Below, piece after piece: positions 8,741-19,296 of a stretch of DNA of 64,000 nucleotides. The notes under the pieces are model-generated. The model was not told the origin of the DNA and made no database searches. It saw only the letters and a program-made list of their open reading frames with translations. The stretch is taken from positions 1,276,277 through 1,340,276 of the forward strand of contig OZ025797.1 of the NCBI GenBank assembly GCA_964019425.1, written 5' to 3'. Source of the stretch: Flectonema sp. DT1601 (lineage: Eukaryota; Euglenozoa; Diplonemea; Diplonemida; Diplonemidae). A program made the translations under genes and the position numbers. Position 1 is the first letter of the stretch; the number at the start of each line of letters is the position of its first letter.

Positions 8741-11700
8741 ATGAAGACAAGCGGGAAGGGTAAGGGTAAGGGTAAGGGTAGGGGTAAGGGTAAAGGTGGT
8801 AAGGGTATGGGTATGGGTAAAGGTGAAGGTGGTAAGGGTATGGGTGAAGGTGGTAAAGGTGGTAAGGGTATGGGTATGGGTAAAGGTGAAGGTGGTAAGG
8901 GTATGGGTGAAGGTGGTAAAGGAGGATTCATTGAGGATCGCATTAAGTCTGGTGCTTGCCATCATTTAGGTGAGGCAGTTCGTTTTGTAGACAAGGCTGT
9001 TCAAAAAGGATGCCTGGCAGTCGTCACAATGTTATTAAACCCTAACAAGAATGGATCCGAATTGATTACAAAAGTGTGCTGTTTTCTGATAACTCAAAAT
9101 TTTGAAGCCTTCTCAAAATTCCTGGAATTCTTGAAGGAACATCCAATGCACATCGATCAGATACGTAAGCTGCTCGGTTTGCTTCTCTCCGACACCGAAT
9201 TTCAAAGGAAACTGAAAACAATTCCTGATAGGAATACACCGATTGTGCAATGGATGCAAGATGAAGCAACCATAGTGAACGATCTCAATGGCAGTAGACA
9301 CTCATACCGCTATCAGGAAATCATGTCCACCCGGCAAGAAATCATCGATCCGAGGGTCAATCTTCCACTTCCAAGTGAATTAGATTCTGCAACTTCTGAG
9401 GAATATCTTGCCTTCCACTTTGCCCTTTTAAGAGAGGATCTTATTGGACCTTTGAGAAAAGAAATGAAGGATCACCTTACTGCAATGCGTGATATCTGGA
9501 GGAAGGATATAACCAGCAAGAGGGCACGCAGAAGGTGGTTTGAGAATGCAACCTTCAGTACTATTTATGTTGGTGGTGGCGAGGAAGGTAAAGGTAAAGG
9601 TAAAGGTAAAGGTAAAGGTAAAGGTAAAGGTAAAGGCAAAGACAATGGGAAAGGTGTGAAGCACAACGGTTATCAGTCTAGAGAAGCTTTCTTTATTGTA
9701 AACTTCAACTACCATTCGACACATGTGCTGGCGAAAGAAGATTCAATAAGAAAGCGGCGAGAACACATTGAGAACTCGCGCAACCTTCTCCCCACAGGTG
9801 GTGTGGTGGCGTTTGTTACAAGAGAAAACTTTACAATTGTTGCCCTCGCTACCATCGTAGCGAGAGAAGTAGGTGAGTTAAGTAGCCATCGTCCGACTAT
9901 TGGAATCAGTTTCTGGGACGGAACGATGGGTGCTGCTGTATTGAGAGAAACGGGAGCAACCATGGTGCAGCTGGGTGGGTGTCTGTTTGCGTATCCTCCT
10001 GTTCTGAGGTGCTTGCAAGCTATTCGGGAGGTTCCCTTTGAAGATATTATTCTTGGGGGGAAGACTATAAAAACAACTCGTTCTGTCTCATACTTATCTC
10101 AGGGAGTACAGTCTGCGGTGTATTCTCAGCTTCCAATGCCGGACCTTGACTCACCACAGCGGCGTGCAGTGAGGGAGATCTTGGCGAAGAAACTGAGCTT
10201 AATCCAAGGTCCTCCAGGGACAGGTAAGACACACGTTGCTACACACGCCGTAAACCTGCTGTATTATAATGACCCCACCGAGAAGATCCTTCTTGTGGCA
10301 TTCACTAATCACACAGTTGATCAGTTCATGGAGAGCCTTCATATCCGAAGAAGTATTCCGTTGGACAAAATGGTGAGATGTGGCTCCGGGAGCAAATCGA
10401 CCCTCCTTGCGGATCGTGTAATGATGAAACTCAAGGAAAGTAAGCGAGCTAATCTAGGATCAACTCCTCATGAATTGAGAGAACAGTTAGATTCCTTAGG
10501 AGACGATATACTGTGCGCATCTGAAAAAGCATTGCACTCGCGCCCTAAATGGAGCGTAGTCGAGGAAGCTCTAAGACGGAAAAGGTTATATGATGTGCGA
10601 TATCAGCTCTCGACGGAGACTACAAACGACGGGTTTACTTTAACCGGAAAAGCTGGTAAGCAGAGACAACCCTCCGATCAGTACAAATTGTGGTTCTCCG
10701 GAAAAAGCAAATCTGGAGGTAAGATGCGAACAGGTGACCCATTTCCATGGAATCTCACATTGGCAGAGAGGAAATCGGAATCGGACTACTGGTTGGATGT
10801 TGACAGCAGCCGAGTAGAACTATCTGACTTGGTGGTTGAACATGCTGATGTGAGAAAGCAGATGCGCAAGCTGGGTGACCTTAAAAGGAAAATGGTAGTA
10901 GATGAGTGCCACATTCTGGGGTGTACCACAACCTTTTTGGCAGAGAACTCTTCTCTCTTGGACGACGTGACGTCTGTTTTCATCGAAGAGGCTGGGGAAT
11001 TGTTGGAATGCTCTGCGCTGACGTCGATGCTTTCGCTCAGTTTGCGACGTGTTGCAATGATCGGAGATCACAAGCAACTCCGACCAAAGATTGAATCCCA
11101 CGACCTGACGGTAGAAAGTGATGGGCCGTACAAGTTCAACACATCTATGTTTGAAAGACTGATATTAGAAGGAAGTCCTTATGTGGCGTTAGAAATGCAG
11201 CACCGAATGAGACCTGAAATGTCGAGGCTGGTACGTCCGACCTACGAACGATACATTGACGGACCGAAGGTTGTTGATAGGCAGGTTCCGAAGGGCACAG
11301 TGAAAAATGTTGTGTTTATAGACCACGAGAACGCTGAGGGATCTGAGAATACCACCGACAGCTTATCGAAAACAAATCAGTATGAAGTAATTATGGTAAT
11401 GGGCATGCTGCGATACTTCGTCAATCAGGGACACAGTCCGGGTGACATCGTAATTCTGACGCCTTACTTAGGGCAGCTCATTGACATCCGCCGCGCTTTG
11501 GAGAAGTCGAAATTGTGGAAGGCAACGGTATCAGAGCTGGACGAAGAACAACTTGCGAAGCAGAAGGATGATGGAGAAGGCAACAATGAAGACGAAGACG
11601 TTCCAAAGGATCGTGCAGCAGTTCGTGTGTCCACCATCGATAACTTTCAGGGAGAAGAATCTGATATTGTAATCGTATCATTAGTTCGTTGTAATGAACG

Positions 11701-12337
11701 TGGTAGTATTGGGTTTTTGAAACAACCAGAACGTGTGAACGTGATGCTCTCCCGTGCGCGCTGTGGTCTGTACATGATCGGGTCACTCGCTACGTTGACT
11801 AATCCTCGTGTAAGTGTTTGGATAAGACTCCGAAAGCTGCTGGAGGAAGCAAAGCAAGTATACAACGGGTTTCCTGCGGTATGTGAGACACACCGCACTG
11901 TTCAACTTCTTAAATCTGGGAATGATTTTATTAAGTTAACACCTGATGGCGGATGCAGCTTGCCATGTGATGTTTCTTTAGAATGTAGTCACCCTTGTCC
12001 AAAGAAGTGCCACTCAACCCCACACACCGGGATTCGGTGCCGTGTTTCTGTGAGTTCGACCTGCAGTGAAGGACACCATGTTGTGGTTGAATGTTATAAG
12101 AAAGCGAAGGGCGTGTTAGACTGTGGCTTGTGCAAGATCCGGAAAATTAACATGGAGATTGCAAACATATTGGGAAAAAATACGAATGAGTTAAAGACGG
12201 TTATTAAACAGAAGCGAGAATCACAAGAGAATCTAGAAATGAATAGGAAGAATCGAATGGCAAAAGTGAAAGCGCTGACACAGCAAAGGGATTTGGAATT
12301 ACGCAGACTGGCAGAAACTCGTCAGAAACGTGATTAG
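8741..12337 (+). CDS. ZNFX1/NFX1-like superfamily 1 helicase (ends at an in-frame TAG)
   Basis: A 1198-residue product from an ATG in good context (8741). The N-terminus (residues 4-62) is a Gly/Lys/Met repeat, with a second GK run near 283-303. SF1 helicase motifs follow: Walker A 'GPPGTGKT' (490), motif II as 'EEAG' (749), 'GDHKQLRP' (775), 'QHRMRPEM' (820), 'NFQGEESD' (968) and 'NVMLSRAR' (1000). After about 1070 comes an NFX1-type Cys/His cluster ('CDVSLECSHPCPKKC'), then a coiled coil. This order matches eukaryotic ZNFX1-like RNA helicases, which act in RNA silencing or antiviral surveillance in other lineages. The coiled coil continues in the same frame beyond the terminating TAG, so the present end is probably not the ancestral one. 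No introns are seen. Confidence 0.85.
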   Translation: MKTSGKGKGKGKGRGKGKGGKGMGMGKGEGGKGMGEGGKGGKGMGMGKGEGGKGMGEGGKGGFIEDRIKSGACHHLGEAVRFVDKAVQKGCLAVVTMLLNPNKNGSELITKVCCFLITQNFEAFSKFLEFLKEHPMHIDQIRKLLGLLLSDTEFQRKLKTIPDRNTPIVQWMQDEATIVNDLNGSRHSYRYQEIMSTRQEIIDPRVNLPLPSELDSATSEEYLAFHFALLREDLIGPLRKEMKDHLTAMRDIWRKDITSKRARRRWFENATFSTIYVGGGEEGKGKGKGKGKGKGKGKGKDNGKGVKHNGYQSREAFFIVNFNYHSTHVLAKEDSIRKRREHIENSRNLLPTGGVVAFVTRENFTIVALATIVAREVGELSSHRPTIGISFWDGTMGAAVLRETGATMVQLGGCLFAYPPVLRCLQAIREVPFEDIILGGKTIKTTRSVSYLSQGVQSAVYSQLPMPDLDSPQRRAVREILAKKLSLIQGPPGTGKTHVATHAVNLLYYNDPTEKILLVAFTNHTVDQFMESLHIRRSIPLDKMVRCGSGSKSTLLADRVMMKLKESKRANLGSTPHELREQLDSLGDDILCASEKALHSRPKWSVVEEALRRKRLYDVRYQLSTETTNDGFTLTGKAGKQRQPSDQYKLWFSGKSKSGGKMRTGDPFPWNLTLAERKSESDYWLDVDSSRVELSDLVVEHADVRKQMRKLGDLKRKMVVDECHILGCTTTFLAENSSLLDDVTSVFIEEAGELLECSALTSMLSLSLRRVAMIGDHKQLRPKIESHDLTVESDGPYKFNTSMFERLILEGSPYVALEMQHRMRPEMSRLVRPTYERYIDGPKVVDRQVPKGTVKNVVFIDHENAEGSENTTDSLSKTNQYEVIMVMGMLRYFVNQGHSPGDIVILTPYLGQLIDIRRALEKSKLWKATVSELDEEQLAKQKDDGEGNNEDEDVPKDRAAVRVSTIDNFQGEESDIVIVSLVRCNERGSIGFLKQPERVNVMLSRARCGLYMIGSLATLTNPRVSVWIRLRKLLEEAKQVYNGFPAVCETHRTVQLLKSGNDFIKLTPDGGCSLPCDVSLECSHPCPKKCHSTPHTGIRCRVSVSSTCSEGHHVVVECYKKAKGVLDCGLCKIRKINMEIANILGKNTNELKTVIKQKRESQENLEMNRKNRMAKVKALTQQRDLELRRLAETRQKRD

Positions 12338-13784
12338 GAAATGCGTACTGTCAACGACAGAGCTAATCTGCAAAAAATGAATTTGGAAGAATCGAATGCT
12401 GTCAAAGAACGAGAATCTGGGCAGCTGAATGCCATGCGAGAAGATCTACGCAAAGCTTGCGAAAAAGGAGAACTCGATAAAATTGTGTCAGCTGCACAAC
12501 GAGATCCTGAGAACTTTGATATTATCTTCGGATGGAGGGACATGCACAAAGAGCTTAAGAACACGACTCCTCGACAGGAAGTTCTGCGAGGCCGTCCGAT
12601 GCAGGCGATGATTATTTTACTTTCTGAGAAACCCAACGTAATTTCTGCGTATCAAATGCTTCTTGAAGGCGATGATGAAGTAGTTTTGTTTCTGCGGAGG
12701 TACTGCGAACAGCTGTTAGCTGACGGTCCCGCACGTAGTTTGCTTGAGGACGCAGCTAATGTGGCACTTCCTTCATCCTACTTGTCGATGGTACTCGCGT
12801 TGCGGACAAATATGCAGAGTGTAGTCAAGGGTAATTTGAGTTTAGCCCACAGATTTTTGTGTGGCTCCGTACTCGTTAGTTTAATACGGCTTCGTGACGC
12901 GGGGGCAGATACGATACTGCTGGATACGGTCTTTGGGCTTGTTGCAAAGAAAACACGCATTTTCAAGGAGACTTTTTGCGAAAATGAGTCTGACAAAGTA
13001 TCTCGTCCGCGGTACTTTTAGGATACACGAAAGAGATTGAGAGGATGATAAATAATTGCAACCCCGGGTTCCAACGTCGTTTCCAGTTCACAAACGCGTG
13101 GAACTTCGAGGATTTCAATGACGAGTTGTTCCGCATCCTCGCAGCAAGATTGAAGAAACAGGACCTGCTCATGGATACGTCTGATATAATGAAAGTGGTT
13201 TCGGAGGTCTTATCCAAAAAAAAAAAATGTTACCAAACTTTGGCAATGCTGGGGAAGTGAACAACTGCCTCTCTGCCGCCGCACAACGTCTGCTAAAATG
13301 CGTAAAGAACGATCCCTCAATCGCTAGTGACCGGCCTTTGTTTTCTCGCTTTCAGGAATCGGCAGGTGCAGAGCAAACAGATGTGGCTGCCCTGTTCAGC
13401 GATTTGGCTTCTGTGGGCAGCATAGTGACGAGATTTGAAAAGATCCGTAATGTCTGTTTGCAATGTAAAAAGAAGGGAAAAGAACCTCGGGATGCGATCC
13501 CCATGAACTTCCGCTTTGTAGGCGCACCAGGTACTGGGAAGACAACTGTAGCAAAACGGATCGGGAAGCTTTACGAAAGCCTTGGGATCTTGGGATCATC
13601 AGAAGTGAACATGAAGTCTGTATCTGACTTTGTAACTGGGTACGCGCAACAAGCCGCGAAGCAAACACAAATGATTTTCAAAGAGAGTCTTGGCCGCGTG
13701 CTTTTCATTGACGAGGCGTACAGGTTAACCGAATCACGTGAGGTACTGGATGAGATTGTACAACTTTTAACGGACGAGACGTAA
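12338..13784 (+). pseudogene. Decayed C-terminal part of the helicase gene: CbbX-like AAA modules
   Basis: Immediately after the TAG (12,335-12,337) the same frame resumes for 227 codons with a coiled coil and a helical region. Near 13,015 it must change frame to read 'GYTKEIERMINNCNPGFQRRF', the C-terminal half of a CbbX-type AAA domain. That domain's Walker A half is missing. At the A-run 13,216-13,227 the frame changes again into 'NFGNAGEVNN', then a second AAA module with Walker A 'GAPGTGKTTVAKR' and Walker B 'GRVLFIDEAYRL'. This one ends abruptly at 13,784 soon after Walker B. ZNFX1-like proteins of several protists and fungi carry such CbbX modules after the zinc fingers, so this is one gene with a stop, two frame changes and a truncated end. 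Confidence 0.8.
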
Positions 13785-14423
13785 TAAGTGACCGACTTAT
13801 TTCTACACCATACTGATGATGAGAGAATAGAGGTAAGAGGTATATGGATTACTCTCGAAACCTGATAGTTACTTTAAAAGGCTAAGTTAAGCATCACCAT
13901 AGTCACTGCATCCTTAACAGATGTTAAATTATCGTTATGTTAATATGATACAAAACAGTTGTATTTTAAAAAATCAAACATTCAATCTCCCTGAAGAACA
14001 TATTAGTCCCCTGCCTTCCATTGCTTGTAGGGGTTACTATTTTATTTCCTTCCCTTTTGGCTCAATGTTTGTTGTTGCTGTTGGGCTGCTTGTTGTGTTG
14101 TAATAAATTTGTTATTCGTAAGCTTCCTTTTTAGTGCTTGCGTCTTTCCTCTGTGATTATACTCGGGCTTTGCTCTCGTCAAATCACGTCATCAGCCACA
14201 TGCAAACGTTATTTCTCATTGTGAAATAATGTACTTGACATAGTGAAGTAATTCATTATTGAAAACAATCGGAGACAATAATTATTTTCTTATTTATTTG
14301 AAATGATGCGGCTCTTCTTCTTCTCTTTTACGAACATGTGATGAATTATCGACATGAGAATCTTTTCGGATATGTTTTTATTGTATTCGAGTAAGAGTGT
14401 TGATGAATTGAACAACAAGTCAA
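13785..14423. other. Intergenic, nothing recognised
   Basis: AT-rich sequence between the decayed helicase and repeat copy 3. Only short, unconvincing frames are present. Confidence 0.5.
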
Positions 14424-15775
14424 CAGAAGTAGTGTGTTTCCATCTTATTTCCCCCAAGTAATAGTAAAGATTAGTGAAGTGTTTCTTTTTTTACAACAAA
14501 CTCGTATTCTAACTTGTTTGAAGATTGGCGTTTCCAGCCGTCTCTCGAACTGCCTGCCTCGTGCGAGCGGTTCTTACTCTCTCTTGTACCTCTAATAAGC
14601 ACTAACCCCCTCCCTTCTTCCCAGCTTGGTTTTATTTTATTTTGTGTTTGCGAATTATCTTTCAAAAGTGTGAGAACTCATTACGTGAATCTAAAGTAAG
14701 ATTGCTGGTGCATTCGTACGACTTTTTTCATTTTCTTGAGCTCGTTGGATCTTCTCTCTTTGTTGTTGTACATTGTACTGCCATTTGGGGGTTGGTCCCA
14801 TTTTATTTTGTTGAAAAGAAAGAAAAAAACGAGTGCAAGAAACAAAGTGCGTGTTTTCTTTCCCTTTAACTATTATAATAAAAATCATATTCTAATTACA
14901 AGATTTTTAGAAAAAAAACATAAAAAAAAAACAAAGCAGGGGGGATCCTCCCTGTGCCATCGTTTAAAAAGAAATTTAAAAAAAGAAATCCTGCTCTCCA
15001 GCAAACACAAAAAATACAAGATAAGAAAACCGAATTTTCGGATCCCACATCACAAGAAAGGGATAACAAAGAAAGATGTTTCCATTTTATTTTCCCCGAA
15101 AAGAAAAGACAACAATAAAAAATAAAACTAATGAATGGAGTAACTAATGCACTCCAAAATAAAATATCCCAAAAGAGAAACATCCTCGTAGAGCACAAGT
15201 AGTAACACAACAATCAACTTATTATTCAAAACAGTGAGAGGAAATAGAAACATGTTTCATTGGCAAAGGGACATCTCATGGGAAGCAGAGGTTCCGATTT
15301 CAACTGCGAGAGAGACTTCCATGCAGACTGCGAGAGAGACTTCCATGCAGACTGCGAGAGAGACTTCCATGCAGACTGCGAGAGAGACTTCCATGCAGAC
15401 TGCGAGAGAGACTTCCATGCAGACTGCGAGAGAGACTTCCATGCAGACTGCGAGAGAGACTTCCATGCAGACTGCGAGAGAGACTTCCATGCAGACTGCA
15501 AACAGCTCACCTGACGTGTTGATCGTTAAGAGAAGTAATCGATTCCTTGAAGAGATTAAAATTAAACAAAATAAGAACAAACAAATTGAACAGGCGAGAC
15601 TCTTACGTGAGATACCTGAAGTAAAGAAATCTCTAAAATATGATGAAAGTGTTTTGAGTGTAATAAAGAAACTCACATCCACATCAACTAAAAGGATGAA
15701 CACGGAGATTACAACACAGCAATCGAGGGTATCAAATCGACATCGTTTGTGGACTTGTAAACAATCATATTATAA
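14424..15775 (+). repeat. Long dispersed repeat, copy 3
   Basis: Direct-orientation match to copy 2 (801-1436 and 1797-2036), then to the inverted segment (15,517-15,677, opposite orientation in copy 2) and its right flank (about 15,690-15,775 versus 2199-2277). By eye the identity is very high. Copies 1+2 and copy 3 thus flank the 12-kb block of broken genes as long direct repeats. Copy 3 leads directly into a longer open reading frame, so here the repeat looks like the promoter, 5' UTR and first part of a gene. Confidence 0.85.
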
Positions 15776-16220
15776 TCCTCTATTCCCAATTTATTGGAAC
15801 GGTAGAAATCCATCCTCGAGAGAGTCACTTGAAATGTTTCCATTCAAAGGAAGAAAGGCTGAGCGGGGACCACACGGTTCGGATCTGCGTAAGGGTTTCC
15901 GGGGTCCCATTCCATACAAAAAAAGAGAAAAACGAAGACTTTTGAGAAATACTCATCGCAGCTTAAAGCTCGCAAGGGATGCGAAATTATCATTTCTGTT
16001 CTCTGGTGGTACTGAAAATAGTTCTTCAATTCGAACACAACCACAACCACAGCCACGAAATCATCAAAACATTCACAACGTCGATAACAAGTCAACTGTG
16101 AAGGTCGATGGTATTATAAATCAGCGAGGAATTAAATTTATGATCAAATCAGATAGTGATTACACACTTACTACACAACCTCCTTTACCCAGAGATGATA
16201 GCTTTGATTTATTTGCGTAG
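15252..16220 (+). CDS. Unrecognised protein with eight 8-residue repeats
   Basis: From the ATG at 15,252 (17 nt after a possible acceptor AG at 15,233-15,234) the frame runs 322 residues. Residues ~18-81 are eight perfect copies of TARETSMQ, encoded by a 24-bp tandem repeat. A Lys/Glu-rich helical stretch, a basic region and a Ser/Thr/Gln-rich tail follow. I recognise no domain. The first part is duplicated at 1950-2277 as a broken paralogue with one repeat unit and an inverted segment. Because 24 is a multiple of three, all frames through the repeat stay open. The + frame is preferred because only it continues for another 240 residues. Confidence 0.45.
   Translation: MFHWQRDISWEAEVPISTARETSMQTARETSMQTARETSMQTARETSMQTARETSMQTARETSMQTARETSMQTARETSMQTANSSPDVLIVKRSNRFLEEIKIKQNKNKQIEQARLLREIPEVKKSLKYDESVLSVIKKLTSTSTKRMNTEITTQQSRVSNRHRLWTCKQSYYNPLFPIYWNGRNPSSRESLEMFPFKGRKAERGPHGSDLRKGFRGPIPYKKREKRRLLRNTHRSLKLARDAKLSFLFSGGTENSSSIRTQPQPQPRNHQNIHNVDNKSTVKVDGIINQRGIKFMIKSDSDYTLTTQPPLPRDDSFDLFA
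15301..15494 (+). repeat. 24-bp tandem repeat, 8 units
   Basis: Eight copies of 'gcgagagagacttccatgca' plus 'gact' in a row, essentially identical. The corresponding site in copy 2 (about 2007-2033) has a single unit, so the array expanded in copy 3 or contracted in copy 2. Confidence 0.95.
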
Positions 16221-16604
16221 ATGAGAGGAGCAAAAAAAAAGATATAATCCAAGAAGTGGTGTTGTTGTTTTATGTATTATTCTGTTGCCGTGTTGTGTTC
16301 AGTTAACTTATTATGGCGGCTGTTAAACGCAATTCACTCATTGGTGACTTGACCTTGTCGAAGACTGCTGAGTTGCTTAACCATTTCTAACCTTAAAGCA
16401 ATTCCAATTTTATTTGTTTTTGTTTGATTCCTCTCTGTTTTCCCATTCATGCAATTTAGTTTTATACTATAGCTCCTTTCTACGAACACGTCAGCTTTGC
16501 TTAAGAATTGCAAGACAGACGGTTTTCGTTTTGTTAGTTTCGGTAAGTAGTGTCAATTTGTAATTTCTAATTTTCAGAACTTATACAACAAAAAGAAAAC
16601 ATAA
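16221..16604. other. Intergenic / 5' region of the FKBP gene
   Basis: No coding signal. A pyrimidine-rich stretch ends in AG at 16,576-16,577, 27 nt before the FKBP start, and a GTAAGT lies at 16,542. Either a tiny 5' UTR intron or a trans-splice acceptor would fit. Confidence 0.45.
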
Positions 16605-17198
16605 ATGGGTTGTGGTGCCAGTGGTGAACCAGCAACAAAGGAGAAGTTACCTCCTTTGACTTGCCCGTTGTCGAAGGAAGAATTGGCTGAAAAAGGATGG
16701 CACAAAGAGGTACGTGTTGCATACATTTGTTTTACGTTTTTCTTCAAAAAACGTAATTCCTTAATATCTAATACTACATAACTAACACACAGATTATTGA
16801 GTCAGGTACGATTCCTCTGAAAAAGGGAAGTAAAATAGTTGTAAACTTTAAAGGCTATCTACGGGAAAGTCCGTATACGTGTTTTGGAGAAGGGACGGAC
16901 AAGGTATGTTTCCTGCTTTCACTCGCTTAGTTCTTCCTTCAGTGTGTGAGACCTTAGCCAATTAATCTATTTTTGATTATTGTTTTTATATCACAAAATA
17001 AATAACAACAATACCAAACAATAGGAAATTACTGTGGGTAAAGGACTTGTCAAGGGTATGAACAAAGGAATATCGGAAATGAAGTCTGGCGAAGTCGCAG
17101 TAATCGCCTGCTCTGCCGCTTACGGTTATGGTGAAAAGTCTATGCCTGGCGTACCTGCGGAGTCTGAGCTTCTATTTAAAGTTACTGTTCGCGAGTAA
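16605..17198 (+). CDS. FKBP-type peptidyl-prolyl isomerase-like protein, putatively myristoylated (3 exons)
   Basis: Exons are 16,605-16,709, 16,793-16,903 and 17,025-17,198, all phase 0, with GTACGT/GTATGT donors; the product is 129 aa. The N-terminus MGCGAS has Gly2 and Cys3, the usual N-myristoylation plus palmitoylation pattern. Residues 30-129 align with the FKBP fold: 'VVNFKGYL', 'FGEGTDK', 'EITVGKGLVKGMNKGISEM', 'AAYGYG', 'ELLFKVTV'. Compared with FKBP12, the active-site Asp after the 'YTCF' segment is Gly, and the Trp at the pocket floor is Met. The C-terminal Tyr and Phe remain. It may be a weak isomerase or a membrane-anchored scaffold. Short exons hide this gene from simple ORF scans. 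Confidence 0.8.
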
Positions 17199-19264
17199 AG
17201 ACTAAAAGTAGAATATCTACTACAGTGTTGCTGCTGCCCCATTCCCCACGGAAATTCCGATTCTCAGTCGGTAACTTCGAAATGGGAGAATGGATAAATA
17301 AAAACACAGCGATGTGAATTGATATCTGAAGAGATCCTCTCTTAAATTAGGTCGCTAGAATGGTGTGTTGTCGATGATAAACAAGAAGAATAACATCGGG
17401 TTTTCTTTTACTATTTTTACTGACAAGATCATTCGGCCATACTGATCCTGTTGTGAGGTTTCTTTTGTTCTCGCTGACGGGTTGTGAACTTCTTTCTGTT
17501 TTCGTAGTGACTTTGGAAAAAAAAAAAAAAAAAAAAAGAAGATAGTAAGAGCGAAGGCAGTTTTGTTGCTTTTCTTTCAGTACGATTATTCTTTCCTTTC
17601 TTTTGTTATTTTTCTTGTCTTTATTTTATAGCTGTCGCGCCTAAAGGGGACAACCTATACAGTAACATCGTCGTGACTTGACTCTATTAAAATACACTGG
17701 CAATCTGTCTCTGTTACAGAAGATATAAAAACCGTATTGTGATTGTCGGATATCTATTTTTATATTTTTATTTTTATTTTTTTTTTTTTTAATTTCTCGG
17801 ATAAAATAAAGTGAACCAGTTAAAGATGTTAGGGATTTAACCCTCATAAAGCTGTGTACTTACTTTGTCTGTCTATGATTGTTGGTAGCGTTCTGTTAGT
17901 CTTCACTACATTTCTTATTACACCGAAAACAGTTAGGATTACACAGAGGTAGCTCTGGTTTATCGAATTGTCTTTTTTTTTTCCCCCCCATGCGCTTTAG
18001 TTTTTTATTGTTATTACTTATTATTGTTTTTGTCGTGATTAGTAATTTAAAAATAAAAAACCATCCTTTAGGGAAGCTCTTGCAAGTCTGTTGTGGTGTT
18101 GCGCTCATAAAGTAATTTTTTTTTTTTTTTCCCCCTTTCTTCTATTTCATCTGCACAAAGTTGGACCTACTTAACGACGACGATATTTGTTATCCTTGTT
18201 TTGCAGAATGACGGATTAATTATTATTATTAATTGCCGCCTTACTACTACTTGACTACTATTTCGATGTACTTTCCTTGTAATTTCCCTCTAAGCTTCAG
18301 TTATCTTCTCTGTGACATAATAATGGAAAGTCACAAAAAAAAAAAAAAAAAAAAAAATACAACGGCTAGTTGTATTGTAGTAGTGATGACAAGCAAAATC
18401 TTGTTGTGAAAAACTGTCGTCTCAGTGAGCTCTTCCTGTACCTTAATATTATTTTATTTATGAATTCTATTCTTGTTGTTATTTATAGACACTTGTCAGA
18501 GGAGAATCCTGTCACAAGTGACTGTTGATACAAAAAGAAAAAAAAGAACAAGAAAAGGAAAGAGCCATCGTTTAAACCGCAACTATTGAAGTTGAGGTCT
18601 AAAGTATTATTTATTACCCACTATTTATGGAGTACTTACTTTGATACAAAAAGCAATCAAGGTAGTTAGGAAACTCCTGAAGAATATTAACATAAAAATA
18701 GTGGTCAAAAAAAATTGGTGTGTGTGTGTTGTTTTATTTCGCCCCCGGTGCTCAATACAAATGAGAGGTAAAGGGGTGGCCCTGAGCATAACTGCAGTTC
18801 AGCTCTTTATCATCATAGTCGAAGAAGAGCTTTTCATTGAATGTAGTTAGGTTCCTCTGAATGGTTCCTTAAACCAGTGGAAGGTACAGAGGCTTGTCCA
18901 GGTCTTTTTTTTACTACTTCGTCTCTCTGTCTGTGAGATGAGGCCTTTCTTCGTTTTTGTTTTTTCCAACATCGTCTGTCAGGTCTTGGTAGTCTTTTTT
19001 TTTTTTTTTTTGCCTTACGAATTTACCAATATAATGCTGTGTTTATTTTTATTTCCTAGAGCTGTGGCTTAGCCCTGACCTCGATAAATAAATAAATAAA
19101 AGTTTTAATATTTATAAAAACACACCTATAAGAACGTACTACATCAGTGATGCAGTGATGCGCAATGCGCAGTGTAATAGACTTCTTAAAAAAAAGGGAT
19201 TTGATGTATTTTGTGAAGTCTTTATTTTGTTTTATTTTTAAAATAGCGTTCCAACCACTTTGGG

Positions 19265-19296
<32 letters not shown>

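Noticed and set aside
8757-8925. GGGTAA/GGTAAG array as an internal telomere tract
   Set aside because: The hexamer is not TTAGGG in any register, is in frame, varies as Gly/Lys/Met/Glu codons and belongs to the helicase coding sequence.
12335-12337. TAG reassigned to an amino acid
   Set aside because: TAG, TAA and TGA all end conserved genes here (tubulin, SMC4, NEK, QSOX, the RING gene), none of which has internal stops; decay of this one gene is simpler.
1-15775. Long direct repeats as LTRs of one large retroelement
   Set aside because: No TG...CA ends, primer-binding site or gag/pol/integrase coding was seen between them, and copies 1 and 2 are in tandem on one side.
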